From Paenibacillus artemisiicola (lineage in GTDB: Bacteria; Bacillota; Bacilli; Paenibacillales; Paenibacillaceae): a DNA stretch of 64,000 nt. Position 1 is the stretch's first letter, and every line of letters begins with the position of its first letter. The notes beneath the pieces were generated by a model, which did no database searches, had not been told where the DNA came from, and was given only the letters and a program-made list of their open reading frames with translations. The position numbers and the translations under genes were made by a program. Shown here piece after piece: positions 40,297 through 49,922 of the stretch. The stretch lies in contig NZ_JAGGDJ010000005.1 of NCBI RefSeq assembly GCF_017652985.1, positions 124,001 through 188,000 on the forward strand. Direction: 5' to 3'.

Positions 40297-41382
40297 ATGC
40301 GGTTTTATTTAATCGGGGCGGGCGTCATTAACCGCACCCACGCGGAAGCGATCTATAAGCTGGACGGCGAGGAGACCGTCGAGATCAAGGTGGCCGATCC
40401 TAACCCCGCGGCGCTGGCCGGGTTCTTGGAGCGATTCCCGGAAGCGGAGGCCTTCGCGGATGCCGAGGCCATGCTGACGGAGCCGCCGCGCGAGGACGAC
40501 ATCGTCATCGTCGGGACGCCGCCGTTCACGCATTTCGCCCTGTCCAACATGGCGCTGGCGTCCGGCCGGCACGTCCTCTGCGAGAAGCCGCTCGTCATGA
40601 ACCGCGTCGAAGCCGAGGCGCTGCTCGCGGCGGCGCAGGCGCATCACCGGCTGCTCGGCTGCTGCAGCGTCCGGTTCCTCGACGTGCCGAAGACCGAAGA
40701 AGCGAAGCAGCTGCTGAACGACGGCACGCTGGGCGACGTGTACAAAATATCGTTCGTCTTCCGCGGCCAGCGCGGCCGGCCGGGCGTCGAATACCAGCCG
40801 GAGAGCCGCTGGTTCCTGGACCGCGCCAAAAGCGCCGGGGGCATCGTGATGGACTGGGGCCCTTACGATATGGCGGTGTTGAACGACCTGCTGCAGCCGC
40901 AGCGCATCGAGGTGGCCGCCGCGTGGACGAGCAAGCCGGAGACGGACATCGACCCGACGGACACGGTGTACGACATCGAGGGCCATGTCGGCGCCATGCT
41001 GAAATTCGTGCGGGAGGACGGCACGTCGGTGTGGGTCCAGTACGAGCGCGCGTCGTGCACGCACGGCGAACCGTATGCCTTCGTCGAGATCGAGGGCACG
41101 AAGGGCGCGGTGAAATGGTCGCCGTATTTCGAAACGGACCGCGTCCTCCTCAAGACCGACCGGGGCGGCGAGGTCGAGTCGAAGGAACGCGAGGTGCCGT
41201 ACGAAGGGCCGATCGGCTACATGGACCATCCCGTGCATTTGTTCCGCCGGAAGGTGAAGGGGCTCGCGTCATCGGCGATCGTGAACGAGCAGGCGGTGTT
41301 CAACTTCCTGCAGCTGCTCGCGATTTACGAGAGCGCCGAGAGCGGCCGGCCGGTCCGGCTGGGGAGGAACGTGCATGCGTAG
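40297..41382 (+). CDS. Gfo/Idh/MocA-family oxidoreductase of the sugar locus
   Basis: 361 residues. MRFYLIGAGVINRTHAEAIY gives the NAD-binding loop, ASGRHVLCEKPLVMNRVEAE the EKP motif, and AKSAGGIVMDWGPYDMAVL the position of the usual catalytic His (here W-G-P-Y-D, so the His is replaced, which is unusual). Length is normal. The ATG at 40297 has ACGAGGTGACG upstream; the longer frame reads through the 18-bp repeats. Its end overlaps the epimerase start by eight bases. It likely acts on an imported sugar or polyol. Confidence 0.85.
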   Translation: MRFYLIGAGVINRTHAEAIYKLDGEETVEIKVADPNPAALAGFLERFPEAEAFADAEAMLTEPPREDDIVIVGTPPFTHFALSNMALASGRHVLCEKPLVMNRVEAEALLAAAQAHHRLLGCCSVRFLDVPKTEEAKQLLNDGTLGDVYKISFVFRGQRGRPGVEYQPESRWFLDRAKSAGGIVMDWGPYDMAVLNDLLQPQRIEVAAAWTSKPETDIDPTDTVYDIEGHVGAMLKFVREDGTSVWVQYERASCTHGEPYAFVEIEGTKGAVKWSPYFETDRVLLKTDRGGEVESKEREVPYEGPIGYMDHPVHLFRRKVKGLASSAIVNEQAVFNFLQLLAIYESAESGRPVRLGRNVHA

Positions 41383-42184
41383 CGGCAAAGGCTTCTCGAC
41401 CGGACTGTACGGCTGGCAGGCCGAGTATTGGAAGGCCGGCCGCGAGCCGGCGCTGGACGAGATCTTCCGCGCCTGCGCGCAGGCCGGCCTGCAGGCGGTC
41501 GAGGCCGACCCGACCCCGGACGTGCTCGCGCTCGCCGGGCGGCACGGACTCGCGATATCCGGCGCTTATATCGGTCTGCCGCTGCACGAGCCGTTCGAGC
41601 GCTTGAACGTTCAAGCGACCGTGCTGCCGGCGGCGATAAGGATGGCCGAAGCCGGCGGCACGGACCTGGTGATCAACGCCGATCCGAAGGGCGGCTGGGA
41701 CGCGCCGCAGCCCAAGACGGAGGACGAGTTCGAGCGTCAGGGCGACAATCTGTCGCGCATCGCGACGGCGGCTGGCGGCCTGGGGCTGACGGTCAGCATG
41801 CATAACCATGCGGCCGACGGGCACAACGCGGAAGGCGATTTGCGCTCCGTGATCCGGTATGCCGACGACGCCGTCGGCCTCTGCGTTGACACCGGCTGGG
41901 CGCACGTGGCGGGCATGGATCCGATCGGGCTGCTGCATCGGCATCCCGAGCGGATTCGGGCGTTTCACCTGCGCAACCAGTTCGGCCGCGTCCCGAGCGA
42001 AGAATTGACGGAGGGCGATATCGACATGAAGGCGCTGCTAAACGCCGCGTCCGAGATCGGCTACGACGGCTGGCTGACGTTCGAGCTGCTGCACGAGGAA
42101 GAGACACGCGCCAAACGGACGCTAGCGGAAGATACCGCCCGATCCGTCGCGTTCCTGCAAGCCTGCCTGCGGGAGCGCCAATAG
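41375..42184 (+). CDS. Sugar phosphate isomerase/epimerase (xylose-isomerase-like TIM barrel)
   Basis: 269 residues. A TIM barrel of the AP-endonuclease-2 family: AGLQAVEADPT, DLVINADPKGG, LTVSMHNHAADGHNAEGDL (metal-binding His and Glu region), VGLCVDTGWAHVAGMDP and FHLRNQFG with EGDIDMKALL and WLTFELLHEEE (metal-binding Asp/Glu). Such proteins isomerise or dehydrate keto-inositols or sugars and usually pair with Gfo/Idh enzymes, as here. Start ATG lies inside the preceding gene (translational coupling). Confidence 0.85.
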   Translation: MRSGKGFSTGLYGWQAEYWKAGREPALDEIFRACAQAGLQAVEADPTPDVLALAGRHGLAISGAYIGLPLHEPFERLNVQATVLPAAIRMAEAGGTDLVINADPKGGWDAPQPKTEDEFERQGDNLSRIATAAGGLGLTVSMHNHAADGHNAEGDLRSVIRYADDAVGLCVDTGWAHVAGMDPIGLLHRHPERIRAFHLRNQFGRVPSEELTEGDIDMKALLNAASEIGYDGWLTFELLHEEETRAKRTLAEDTARSVAFLQACLRERQ

Positions 42185-42265
42185 GAGCCGAACCCGGCGG
42201 CGGGGCTTGTTCGACCAGCACCCAAGCATGTCCACGGCACAACCAGACGGAGAGGTACACGACAG

Positions 42266-43279
42266 ATGGCAGCTACGATCAAAGACGTCGCGAAACTCGC
42301 GGGGGTCGCGATTTCGACCGTGTCTTACGCGCTGAACGGTTCGCCCAAAATCAGCGACGAAACGAAACGCAGGGTCGCCCGGGCCGCCGAGGAGCTGAAC
42401 TATCGCCCGAGCGGCGCCGCGCGCAACCTGAAGAAGCGCAAGAGCGAGACGATCGGCCTCTTCCTGAACGCCCTCGGCGGCCCGTTCTATAGCCAGCTGA
42501 TCGAAGGCATCCAGGAGGTCGTCGCCTCGTACGATTACAAGCTGATCGTCTCCAGCACCTACGGCGGGGAGAACAGCTCGGCGCACCGGGTGCTCCGGGA
42601 GAAGTTCGTCGACGGCGCGATCATCATGGGCTTCGATATCCGCGACAGCCTGATCCTTACAATCGCCGGCAAGTCGCTGCCGATCGTCGTGCTCGACCGG
42701 GAATTGAACGCCGACTACGTCCACAGCGTGCGGATCGACGACGAGCAGGGCGCGTACGAGGCCGTGTCCCATCTGATCAAGCTGGGGCGGAGAAAGATCG
42801 ATTTTCTGAGCGGGCCGGTCGTCGCCTACGACAACGCCAAGCGCTTCGCCGGCTACCGGCGGGCCATGGACGAGCACGGCCTGCCGTATGCGCGGACGAT
42901 CAAGGCGCAAGGCCGCTACACCGAGACGACCGGCTATCAGTCGATGAAGCTGATGCTGGCCGCGAACCGGCTGCCGGACGCCGTGTTCGCCGCGAACGAC
43001 GAGATGGCGATCGGCGCCGTGCGCGCCCTGCAGGAAGCGAATCTGTCGATTCCGGACGACGTGGCGGTCGTCGGCTTCGACAATATTCACCAGGCCTCGT
43101 ACGTCCGCCCCGCGCTGACGTCGGTCGGCCACTCCCGCTACGAGCTCGGCGCCATCGCGACCCAGTGCCTGTTCCATTCCCCGCGGGAAGGCCAGTCGAT
43201 CGTCCTGCCGACCGAGCTCGCGATCCGGCAATCCTGCGGGTTCGGCCGCACGGACGGATCGCCGTCCGCCAACGCCTGA
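42266..43279 (+). CDS. LacI-family transcriptional regulator
   Basis: 337 residues. The N-terminal helix-turn-helix and hinge (IKDVAKLAGVAISTVSYALN ... RPSGAARNLKKRKSETIGL) are classic LacI. The periplasmic-binding-like effector domain follows (LIEGIQEVVASYDYKLIVSS ... DDVAVVGFDNIHQASYVRPA). It most likely controls the adjoining oxidoreductase-epimerase and ABC genes in response to a sugar. ATG at 42266 with GGAGAGG upstream. Candidate operators are at 39711, 39981 and 47329. Confidence 0.92.
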   Translation: MAATIKDVAKLAGVAISTVSYALNGSPKISDETKRRVARAAEELNYRPSGAARNLKKRKSETIGLFLNALGGPFYSQLIEGIQEVVASYDYKLIVSSTYGGENSSAHRVLREKFVDGAIIMGFDIRDSLILTIAGKSLPIVVLDRELNADYVHSVRIDDEQGAYEAVSHLIKLGRRKIDFLSGPVVAYDNAKRFAGYRRAMDEHGLPYARTIKAQGRYTETTGYQSMKLMLAANRLPDAVFAANDEMAIGAVRALQEANLSIPDDVAVVGFDNIHQASYVRPALTSVGHSRYELGAIATQCLFHSPREGQSIVLPTELAIRQSCGFGRTDGSPSANA

Positions 43280-43323
43280 TGTCCGCCGCATGACCCGCAA
43301 TCGGAATACAGGAGGATGATCCC

Positions 43324-44280
43324 GTGTCAGTCTTAACCGCCAAACGGACCGCTTCGCCCAAGCGAGGCAAACGCTTGAAAACGCAAAACGTCAAGGTGCT
43401 CTACCTGTTCCTGCTGCCCGCGCTCGCGCTGACCTTCGTTTTCGCGTACCTGCCGATGTTCTCCAACTACATCGCGTTCCTGGACTACGACTTCAACAAA
43501 GGCTGGTTCGGCTTCGGCAGCAAATTCGTCGGCTTCGACAATTTCGCCAAGTTTCTGCACGACCACAAGTTCTACACCCTGATCGGGCGCACGCTGCTGT
43601 ACAGCGTCACGATGATGGTCGCGACGTTCCCGGCTCCGCTCATTCTGGCGCTGCTGCTGAACGAGCTGCGGGGCGAGCGGTTCAAAAAGATCGTGCAGAC
43701 GACCTCGTACATCCCGCATTTCGTGTCCTGGGTCACGGTGGCCGGACTGTTCTACCTGTTCCTAACCGTGGACGCGACCGGCCTCGTGAACAACATCCGG
43801 CAGTTCTTCGACCCCGGCGCGGAGCGCATCTCCTTCATGCAGGACGCGCATAACTTCCTGCCGGTGCTCGTCATCTCGGAGATCTGGAAGGAGACGGGCT
43901 GGGGAACGATCCTGTACCTCGCCGCGCTGACGACCATCGATCCGCAGCAGTACGAGGCGGCGCAGGTGGACGGGGCGAGCCGGTTCCAGCGTCTGCGCTA
44001 CATCACGCTGCCCGGCCTCGTGCCGACGATGTGCATCCTGCTCATCTTCTCGCTGAGCGGCCTCTTGGCCACGAACTTCGACCAGGTGTTCAACCTGCAA
44101 AACAAAATGATCCGTCTCGATACCGACACGATCGGCGTCTATACCTACTATCAGGGCTTGGTGAGCGGGCAGTATTCCTATTCCGCCGCGGTCGGGCTGT
44201 TCCAGGGGCTCGTCTCCTTCATTCTGATCATGGCGACGAACGCCACGACCAAGCGGCTGAGCAACGTCGGCATCATCTAG
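43324..44280 (+). CDS. ABC sugar transporter permease (LplB-type)
   Basis: 318 residues, six transmembrane helices, a binding-protein-dependent carbohydrate permease of the CUT1 class. The cytoplasmic coupling motif reads EAAQVDGASRFQRLRYITLP. A basic N-terminal leader (TAKRTASPKRGKRLKTQNVK) precedes helix 1. The 'FLDYDFNKGWFGFGSKFVGF' loop is typical of LplB/YtcP-type systems for complex sugars. GTG start at 43324 with AGGAGG upstream. The genome-wide ATPase for such systems (MsmX-type) is not in this window. Confidence 0.9.
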   Translation: MSVLTAKRTASPKRGKRLKTQNVKVLYLFLLPALALTFVFAYLPMFSNYIAFLDYDFNKGWFGFGSKFVGFDNFAKFLHDHKFYTLIGRTLLYSVTMMVATFPAPLILALLLNELRGERFKKIVQTTSYIPHFVSWVTVAGLFYLFLTVDATGLVNNIRQFFDPGAERISFMQDAHNFLPVLVISEIWKETGWGTILYLAALTTIDPQQYEAAQVDGASRFQRLRYITLPGLVPTMCILLIFSLSGLLATNFDQVFNLQNKMIRLDTDTIGVYTYYQGLVSGQYSYSAAVGLFQGLVSFILIMATNATTKRLSNVGII

Positions 44281-44298
44281 GGAAAGGAGCTTCTGACG

Positions 44299-45270
44299 AT
44301 GCAAGCGACACTCCAAACGGCGGCGAAAGCCCCGGAGAAGCTGGCGATGAAAGGCACGAAGATCCGCCGGACGGCCGGCGAGCGCGCCTTTGACGCGTTC
44401 AACGTCATTCTCATGATCGTCTGGGCGATCACGGCCGTCTATCCGTTCTGGTACATTCTCGTCATGTCCTTCAACACGGGCGCCGACGCGGCGGCCGGTC
44501 CGATCTGGTTCTTCCCGCGCGCGTTCACGCTCGAGAATTACGCCTTCGTGTTCCAGTACGACCGGCTGCAGACGGCGTTCGTCGTCACGGCGCTGCGCTG
44601 CGCGATCGGACCGGCGCTGTCCGTGTTCGTGACGATGCTGGCGGCGTTCGCGCTGTCGAAGCGGTTCCTGCCGGGCCGCAAGACGATCTTGTTCTTCTTC
44701 ATGATCCCGATGTTCATCGGAGGCACGATCATTTCGAACTACGTCGTCATCGCGAAGCTGGACCTGCTGAACAACTTCCTCGTGTACGTCCTGCCCGGCG
44801 CGTTCGGCTTCTTCAGCATGGTCATCATGCGCACGCACATCGAAGAGCTGCCGGAGGAGCTGCAGGAATCGGCGACGATCGACGGCGCGGGGTACGTCCG
44901 CATTTTCTTCCAGATCATTCTTCCGCTCAGCATGCCGATCATCGCCGCGTTCGCCTTCTTCTCGGTCGTCGGCAACTGGCTGGATTATTACACCAACCTG
45001 ATCTACGTCACCGATCGTTCCTTGAGCACCCTGCAGTTCGTGCTCTACGAGATTATCAACCGCGCCGAAGCGAACACCTTGATCGACTTCACCAAGACGA
45101 CCGGCGCGCAGCAGCGCCGACTCATGTCGATGGCCAACAACACCGTGCCGACGCCGGAGGTCATCAAGATGACGGTCATGGTCGTCGTGACGTTCCCGCT
45201 GCTGTTCGTGTATCCGTTCTTCCAGAAATATTTCGTCAAAGGCATGCTGACCGGAGCGGTCAAGGCGTAA
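44299..45270 (+). CDS. ABC sugar transporter permease (LplC/YtcP-type)
   Basis: 323 residues, six transmembrane helices. The coupling motif is ESATIDGAGYVRIFFQIILP. The segment NTLIDFTKTTGAQQRRLMSM, a late periplasmic loop, and 'MANNTVPTPEVIKMTVMVVV' are hallmarks of YtcP-type permeases. It partners with the permease 18 bp upstream; AAAGGAGC precedes the ATG. Confidence 0.9.
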   Translation: MQATLQTAAKAPEKLAMKGTKIRRTAGERAFDAFNVILMIVWAITAVYPFWYILVMSFNTGADAAAGPIWFFPRAFTLENYAFVFQYDRLQTAFVVTALRCAIGPALSVFVTMLAAFALSKRFLPGRKTILFFFMIPMFIGGTIISNYVVIAKLDLLNNFLVYVLPGAFGFFSMVIMRTHIEELPEELQESATIDGAGYVRIFFQIILPLSMPIIAAFAFFSVVGNWLDYYTNLIYVTDRSLSTLQFVLYEIINRAEANTLIDFTKTTGAQQRRLMSMANNTVPTPEVIKMTVMVVVTFPLLFVYPFFQKYFVKGMLTGAVKA

Positions 45271-45320
45271 ACGCCGCGCCGCCCGTCATCGCCATCCAAA
45301 AAGAGGAGGTTTATCGGGTT

Positions 45321-47285
45321 ATGAGAAAGGGAATCGCGCTTCTAATGACGGTCGCGTTGTCGGCCGCGCTCGCCGGCTGCGGCGGATCGGACGGGGGGAC
45401 GAACGAGCCGGCCGGCACGGCGTCCGACGCGAATAAAGGGACGGCGTCCGAGACGAACAAGGGGACGGGGAACGCCCCGGCGCCCGTCGATCCGTCCAGC
45501 TTCAAGGAAATGCACCTGGAGGTGCTGAGCCAGCTGCCGACGAATCCGCGCAAGCCGGTCGAGGACCGCCTGACGCCGATCTGGCGCGAGAAGACGAAGG
45601 TCATTCCCGACTTCGTCGAAATTCCGGCCAACACGGACTACAAGAGCTGGCTGCAGATGCAGATTCTCGCCAACACCGTGCCGCAGGTTATCGCGAACCA
45701 GAACGGCATCGCCGACGACCCCGCCAACATGGAGATGCTGAAGAAAGCCGGGATGGCGCGCGAAATCACGCTCGACGAGCTGAAGGCGTACATGCCGCTG
45801 ACCGCCGAACGGCTCGCCGATCTCGGCGTCACGATGGAGCAATGGTACAAGGCGAGCGTCGATCCGACCGACGGCAAGCTGTGGGCGATCCCGTCGCTGC
45901 CGAGCCCGCTGCTGAAGGACGAGTACCGCAACTCCCCGTACGGCGAAGCCCGCCTCGGCAACGGCGGCTACGGGGTTTGGTTCCGCGACGACATTTTGAA
46001 GAAGATCTATCCGGACGCCATGAGCGCGGACGACCTGAAGAAGCTCGCGGTCGCGAACAAGGGCAAGCTGTCGCTGGAGCAGATCATGGACATCCCGATC
46101 CGTAATCTCGACGACCTGCACGACTACTTGACGAAGGTGAAGGACCTGAATTTGGCGGAGAACGGCCACCCGATCACGCCGGGGCATCTGCAATTGGAAA
46201 ACTCCCGGGGCGCGCTCTACTGGTCGCTCTTCTCCGCGACCGGACTCAGCCTCAGCCAATCGTACCCGCTCGTCATCAACGAGTCCAAGAACCTGTTTGC
46301 GGACTACGAGCTGACGCCGGAGTGGAAGAACTACATCTCGTTCATGAACAAGAGCTTCAACGAAGGGCTGTTCGGCAAGGAATTTTACATCCAGAAGAAC
46401 GAGCAGCGCGACGCGAAAATCATCAACGGCGAGTACGCCGTCGTCAACATGTGGGCGCCGATCGCCGCCAACCAGGACAAGGTCAAGAAGGCGGGCGGGA
46501 CCTACAATTGGCGCTATTACCCGATCTTCGCCAATGAGCTCGATCCTAGCTACCAGGACGCGGCGAACCAATATTTTCCGCTCACGACCAAATGGAATTC
46601 CAAGGTCATCAATCCGAAGAAGGTCACCGAGGACCAGATTCCGCAAATCTTGCACTGGATCGATTGGAACGATTCGCTCGAGGCGGCATCGCTGCGCGAG
46701 TGGGGCACGCCGGACATGTATACGGGCGACGGCATGGACCGCCGGTTCAAGCCGGAGTACAAGAAGGTCGAGGAATACAAGCTGCTCGGCAAGCAGGACG
46801 AGACGGGCGACGGCTGGTATTACGGCATCCAGGGCCAGGACGGCACGATGACGAATCCGGAGGTGTACGGTCTTGCGATGGCGGGAGAAATGGGCTACGT
46901 CTACAGCCCGTCCGTCGTCTATCCGTTCAGCGAAAGCAATTACGACCAGTACACGCTCGTGAACCAGGCTTGGCAGCAGCATAACCTGAAGCGCATGTCG
47001 CTCTATGCCGAGCTGCCGGTCGACGACGCCACGCAGCAGGCCAAAGCCGACTACGACCAGGTGAGCAACGACGTGAACAACAATCAGATCGCGCCGCACA
47101 ACGATGAGCTCGACAACCTGATCGTGAAGGCGATCACCGGCCCCGTCGGCAAGTTCGACGCCAATTACAAGGCGTATACGGACGTCCTGTCGGGCAGCGA
47201 TATCGCGGACGGGTTGAGCAAGCAGAAGGACGCGTGGATGAAGTACTACAACCTGCGCCAAAATTTCCTGAAGAAGCTGAACTGA
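45321..47285 (+). CDS. Extracellular solute-binding lipoprotein of the sugar ABC system (LplA-type)
   Basis: 654 residues, longer than the ~500-560 of many LplA-type proteins. A signal peptide with lipobox (SAALAGC) anchors it to the outer face of the membrane. A Thr/Asn/Gly-rich linker leads to a two-lobe carbohydrate-binding fold. Motifs such as WYKASVDPTDGKLWAIPSLP and ETGDGWYYGIQGQDGT resemble the LplA/YtcQ family. The gene closes the transporter block after the two permeases (50-bp gap). AAAGAGGAGG precedes the ATG. A terminator follows. Confidence 0.9.
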   Translation: MRKGIALLMTVALSAALAGCGGSDGGTNEPAGTASDANKGTASETNKGTGNAPAPVDPSSFKEMHLEVLSQLPTNPRKPVEDRLTPIWREKTKVIPDFVEIPANTDYKSWLQMQILANTVPQVIANQNGIADDPANMEMLKKAGMAREITLDELKAYMPLTAERLADLGVTMEQWYKASVDPTDGKLWAIPSLPSPLLKDEYRNSPYGEARLGNGGYGVWFRDDILKKIYPDAMSADDLKKLAVANKGKLSLEQIMDIPIRNLDDLHDYLTKVKDLNLAENGHPITPGHLQLENSRGALYWSLFSATGLSLSQSYPLVINESKNLFADYELTPEWKNYISFMNKSFNEGLFGKEFYIQKNEQRDAKIINGEYAVVNMWAPIAANQDKVKKAGGTYNWRYYPIFANELDPSYQDAANQYFPLTTKWNSKVINPKKVTEDQIPQILHWIDWNDSLEAASLREWGTPDMYTGDGMDRRFKPEYKKVEEYKLLGKQDETGDGWYYGIQGQDGTMTNPEVYGLAMAGEMGYVYSPSVVYPFSESNYDQYTLVNQAWQQHNLKRMSLYAELPVDDATQQAKADYDQVSNDVNNNQIAPHNDELDNLIVKAITGPVGKFDANYKAYTDVLSGSDIADGLSKQKDAWMKYYNLRQNFLKKLN

Positions 47286-47328
47286 TCGCGTTCCGATCGC
47301 GGAAGTTCGATTTTGGAGCCAGCTTGAT

Positions 47329-47340
47329 CGAAACGTTTCA
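47329..47340. promoter_or_regulatory. LacI-type operator-like palindrome after the sugar operon
   Basis: CGAAACGTTTCA, with the perfect palindrome GAAACGTTTC, lies 44 bp after the binding-protein stop codon and before the terminator. It resembles sites 39711 and 39981. A site here would act as an auxiliary operator or belong to the downstream SLH-gene region. Confidence 0.35.
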
Positions 47341-47343
47341 CGG

Positions 47344-47380
47344 ACGCCGCGCCCCCTTGGTGGGCGGGGCGTTTTTTTTT
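47344..47380 (+). terminator. Terminator of the sugar operon
   Basis: ACGCCGCGCCC-CCTTGG-TGGGCGGGGCGT followed by nine T residues. Confidence 0.9.
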
Positions 47381-47526
47381 GCAGCCGCGGCCGCCGGAGC
47401 GCGCTGGCCGGACATGCGGCTTCGGCCGCGGGTTTGCCAACGCCGGCCGCGCGAATGCGGGGAATTATCCGTTCGTCCGACAATGGCGCGCGGACCGACT
47501 TGTCATTTTTTTCTCCCGTCACCCCC

Positions 47527-47542
47527 CGAAAGCGTTTGCGGC
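47527..47542. promoter_or_regulatory. cre-like sequence upstream of the SLH-protein gene
   Basis: CGAAAGCGTTTGCGGC is identical to 1039-1054 and lies 70 bp before the ATG. See that entry for its weak cre match. Confidence 0.3.
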
Positions 47543-47611
47543 TTCGCGAACGGTATGAGCGAACGTCAACCAAGCGGCTCGGACCGCAATCGTGAGGAGA
47601 GTGGCAGCATC

Positions 47612-48832
47612 ATGAAAAACGCCATGTTGAAGAAAGCGGCAGTGACTTCGATGGCTTTACTGACTCTGGCGGGCGGCGCGGGCAGCGCGTTCGCCGACGG
47701 CAAGGGACACGGCAACGACGACCGCGGGAACCATAACGGCCAGCACGATAACGGCAAGAACGACGATAAGGGCAAAGGTCCGGCTATCAATCTCCACTTC
47801 AAAGACGAAGACCAGCTCAAATGGGCTCTCGAATATATCGTGCGCCTCGCTTCGAAAGGCGTGTTCAACGGCTACGAAGACGGCACGTTCAAACCGCAGC
47901 AAAAGATTACGCGCATCGAGTCCATCGTGGCGGCGGTCCGCCTGATGGGCCTCAAGGACCAAGCGGAATCCGCGGCCGAAATGAGCACGAAGCTGAACTT
48001 CAAGGACGCGGATCAGCTGAAGAAGAAGTATCCGTGGGCGGTCGGCTACGTCGCCGTCGCGCTGGAGAAGGACCTGTTCTCCGAAACCGAGGATCAGATC
48101 CAGGCGGACAAGCCGGCAACGCGCCTGTTCGCGGCGACGCTGCTCGTGAAGGCGCTCGGCCTGGAAGCCGAAGCGAAGGCGAAGAGCAATTCGCAGCTGA
48201 ACTTCCGCGACGCGGGCAAAATCCCGGCCGGCTCCGTCGGCTACGTGGAAGTCGCGATCGAGAAGAACCTCATCACCGGCTACGAGGACAACACGTTCCG
48301 TCCGAACCAACCGGTGACCCGCGCCGAGCTGGCCGCGCTGCTTGACCGGACGGACACGCAGCTGCCGGATCACGACGCGGCCGCCATTACCGGCAAGCTG
48401 AAGGCCGCCGCTTCCAACGGCGTCATCACGGTCGTGAAGGCCGACAACAGCGAAGTCGCGCTGGCGCTCGACCCGAACGTGTTCGTCTTCCGCGACAACG
48501 TGAAGGCTTCCGTATCCGCGCTGAAGGCGGGCGACGAAGTGCTGGTGCGCACGTACCAAAACAAAGTCGTCTTCCTCGAAGTGACGAAATCGGCGATCGA
48601 CCAGCCGGCGGTTATCACGCAAAGCGGCAAGTTCAACTCCCTGTCGCTGAACGCCCAGGGCAAAATCGCCACGATCTCGATTACCAAAGAAGTGAACGGC
48701 GGCACGCAGGCGCTGGTGCTGAACGTCTCGCCGGACGTGACCGTGATCGGCAACGCGGCGTTGCTCGAAAACGGCCATGCCGTCGAGCTGACGCTGCTGA
48801 ACGGGGTCGTCATCTCCATTAAAGTAGTGTAA
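47612..48832 (+). CDS. Secreted protein with three S-layer-homology (SLH) domains
   Basis: 406 residues. Signal peptide MKNAMLKKAAVTSMALLTLA... with cleavage after AFA (about residue 28). A His/Gly/Asp-rich linker (GKGHGNDDRGNHNGQHDNG) leads to three SLH modules: about 60-120 (GVFNGYEDGTFKPQQKITR), 128-185 and 195-250 (NLITGYEDNTFRPNQPVTR), which bind pyruvylated cell-wall polymer. The last ~150 residues form repeated beta modules (AAITGKLKAAASNGVITVVK and similar). Probably an S-layer or wall-anchored protein. AGGAGAG lies about 10 bp before the ATG. Confidence 0.88.
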   Translation: MKNAMLKKAAVTSMALLTLAGGAGSAFADGKGHGNDDRGNHNGQHDNGKNDDKGKGPAINLHFKDEDQLKWALEYIVRLASKGVFNGYEDGTFKPQQKITRIESIVAAVRLMGLKDQAESAAEMSTKLNFKDADQLKKKYPWAVGYVAVALEKDLFSETEDQIQADKPATRLFAATLLVKALGLEAEAKAKSNSQLNFRDAGKIPAGSVGYVEVAIEKNLITGYEDNTFRPNQPVTRAELAALLDRTDTQLPDHDAAAITGKLKAAASNGVITVVKADNSEVALALDPNVFVFRDNVKASVSALKAGDEVLVRTYQNKVVFLEVTKSAIDQPAVITQSGKFNSLSLNAQGKIATISITKEVNGGTQALVLNVSPDVTVIGNAALLENGHAVELTLLNGVVISIKVV

Positions 48833-49017
48833 CGGACTCATGTGGCGTAACCGCCGCTTCGTCGGGGTACGGCGTTCGACGCTATCCGCACGCTCATGCG
48901 GTTTCGATGCCTGGCGGCGGCGGCACGCCTGATCGGACCGCATGCGGCGTCCGATGCGCGTATTCGCCTCTCTCATCATGGCGCGCTGCGCTCCCGCCCC
49001 TAGCGGCGCCCGATACC

Positions 49018-49050
49018 GACCGGCCGGATTCGTTTCCGTCCGGTCTTTTT
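49018..49050 (+). terminator. Terminator after the SLH-protein gene
   Basis: GACCGG ... CCGGTC followed by TTTTT, 185 bp after the stop. The 48833-49017 stretch holds no recognised gene. Confidence 0.7.
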
Positions 49051-49151
49051 CATGGCCGGAAGGCGGGAGGGCTTCGTCCGCGACCGCGCGTTCGTTTTTC
49101 ATTTCTTCGAAAATTTGGTAGTATTCAGGGTAGAACGAAGAGGTGATCGCG

Positions 49152-49922
49152 ATGAAACCCGTATTGGAGGTCAAAGGGCTGACAGGGGGCTACAGTCCCC
49201 GCCGGCCCGTGCTGCACGATTTGAATTTCGAGGTCGCCGAGGGCGAGATGGTCGGGCTGATCGGGCTGAACGGCGCCGGCAAAAGCACGGCGATCAAGCA
49301 TATTCTCGGGCTGATGCAGCCGCATCAAGGCGAGATCCGCATCGGCGGGCATACGCTCGCGGAGCAGCCGGAGCAGTACCGGCAGGCGCTGGCCTACGTG
49401 CCGGAGTCGCCGCTGCTGTTCGACGAGCTGACGGTGGAGGAGCATTTGCGCCTGACCGGCATGGCGTACGACGTCGAAGAAGCGCTGTACGAGAAGCGGA
49501 CGGAAAGCCTGCTGGACGAATTTTACATGCGTCCGAAGCGGGGGGCGTTCGCGTCGCATCTGTCGAAGGGGATGCGGCAGAAGGTCATGATCATGAACGC
49601 CCTGCTCGCGCGTCCGTCGCTGTACGTCATCGACGAGCCGTTCCTCGGGCTCGATCCGCTCGGGATCCGCTCGCTGCTCGACAAGCTCGTGGAGGTCACG
49701 AAGGAAGGCTCGTCGGTGTTCATGAGCTCGCATATTTTGTCCACGGTGGAATCGTACTGCAGCCGCTTCATCGTGCTGCACCACGGCGTCGTCGTCGCGC
49801 AGGGGACGCTGGCGGACGTCTGCGAGGCGGCCGGCATGACGCGCGGCGCCGGCGCCGGCTCGCTGGAGGAAGCGTTCTACCGGCTCGTGACGGACGGGGG
49901 ATCCGATGGATCGGTCCGTTGA
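49152..49922 (+). CDS. ecsA: ABC transporter ATP-binding protein EcsA
   Basis: 256 residues. Walker A GLNGAGKST, Q-loop region YVPESPLLFDELT, signature HLSKGMRQK (LSKG instead of LSGG, as in Ecs proteins), Walker B LYVIDEPFLGLDP, and switch SSHIL. In Bacillus EcsAB influences protein secretion, competence and sporulation through the RasP protease. The ATG at 49152 is preferred over the GTG at 49143 because AAGAGG lies 8 bp upstream. Overlaps ecsB by 17 bases. Confidence 0.9.
   Translation: MKPVLEVKGLTGGYSPRRPVLHDLNFEVAEGEMVGLIGLNGAGKSTAIKHILGLMQPHQGEIRIGGHTLAEQPEQYRQALAYVPESPLLFDELTVEEHLRLTGMAYDVEEALYEKRTESLLDEFYMRPKRGAFASHLSKGMRQKVMIMNALLARPSLYVIDEPFLGLDPLGIRSLLDKLVEVTKEGSSVFMSSHILSTVESYCSRFIVLHHGVVVAQGTLADVCEAAGMTRGAGAGSLEEAFYRLVTDGGSDGSVR

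Noticed and set aside
45342-47573. 743-codon minus-strand frame opposite the sugar-binding lipoprotein
   Set aside because: GC-rich shadow frame; the plus strand has signal peptide, lipobox and operon context.
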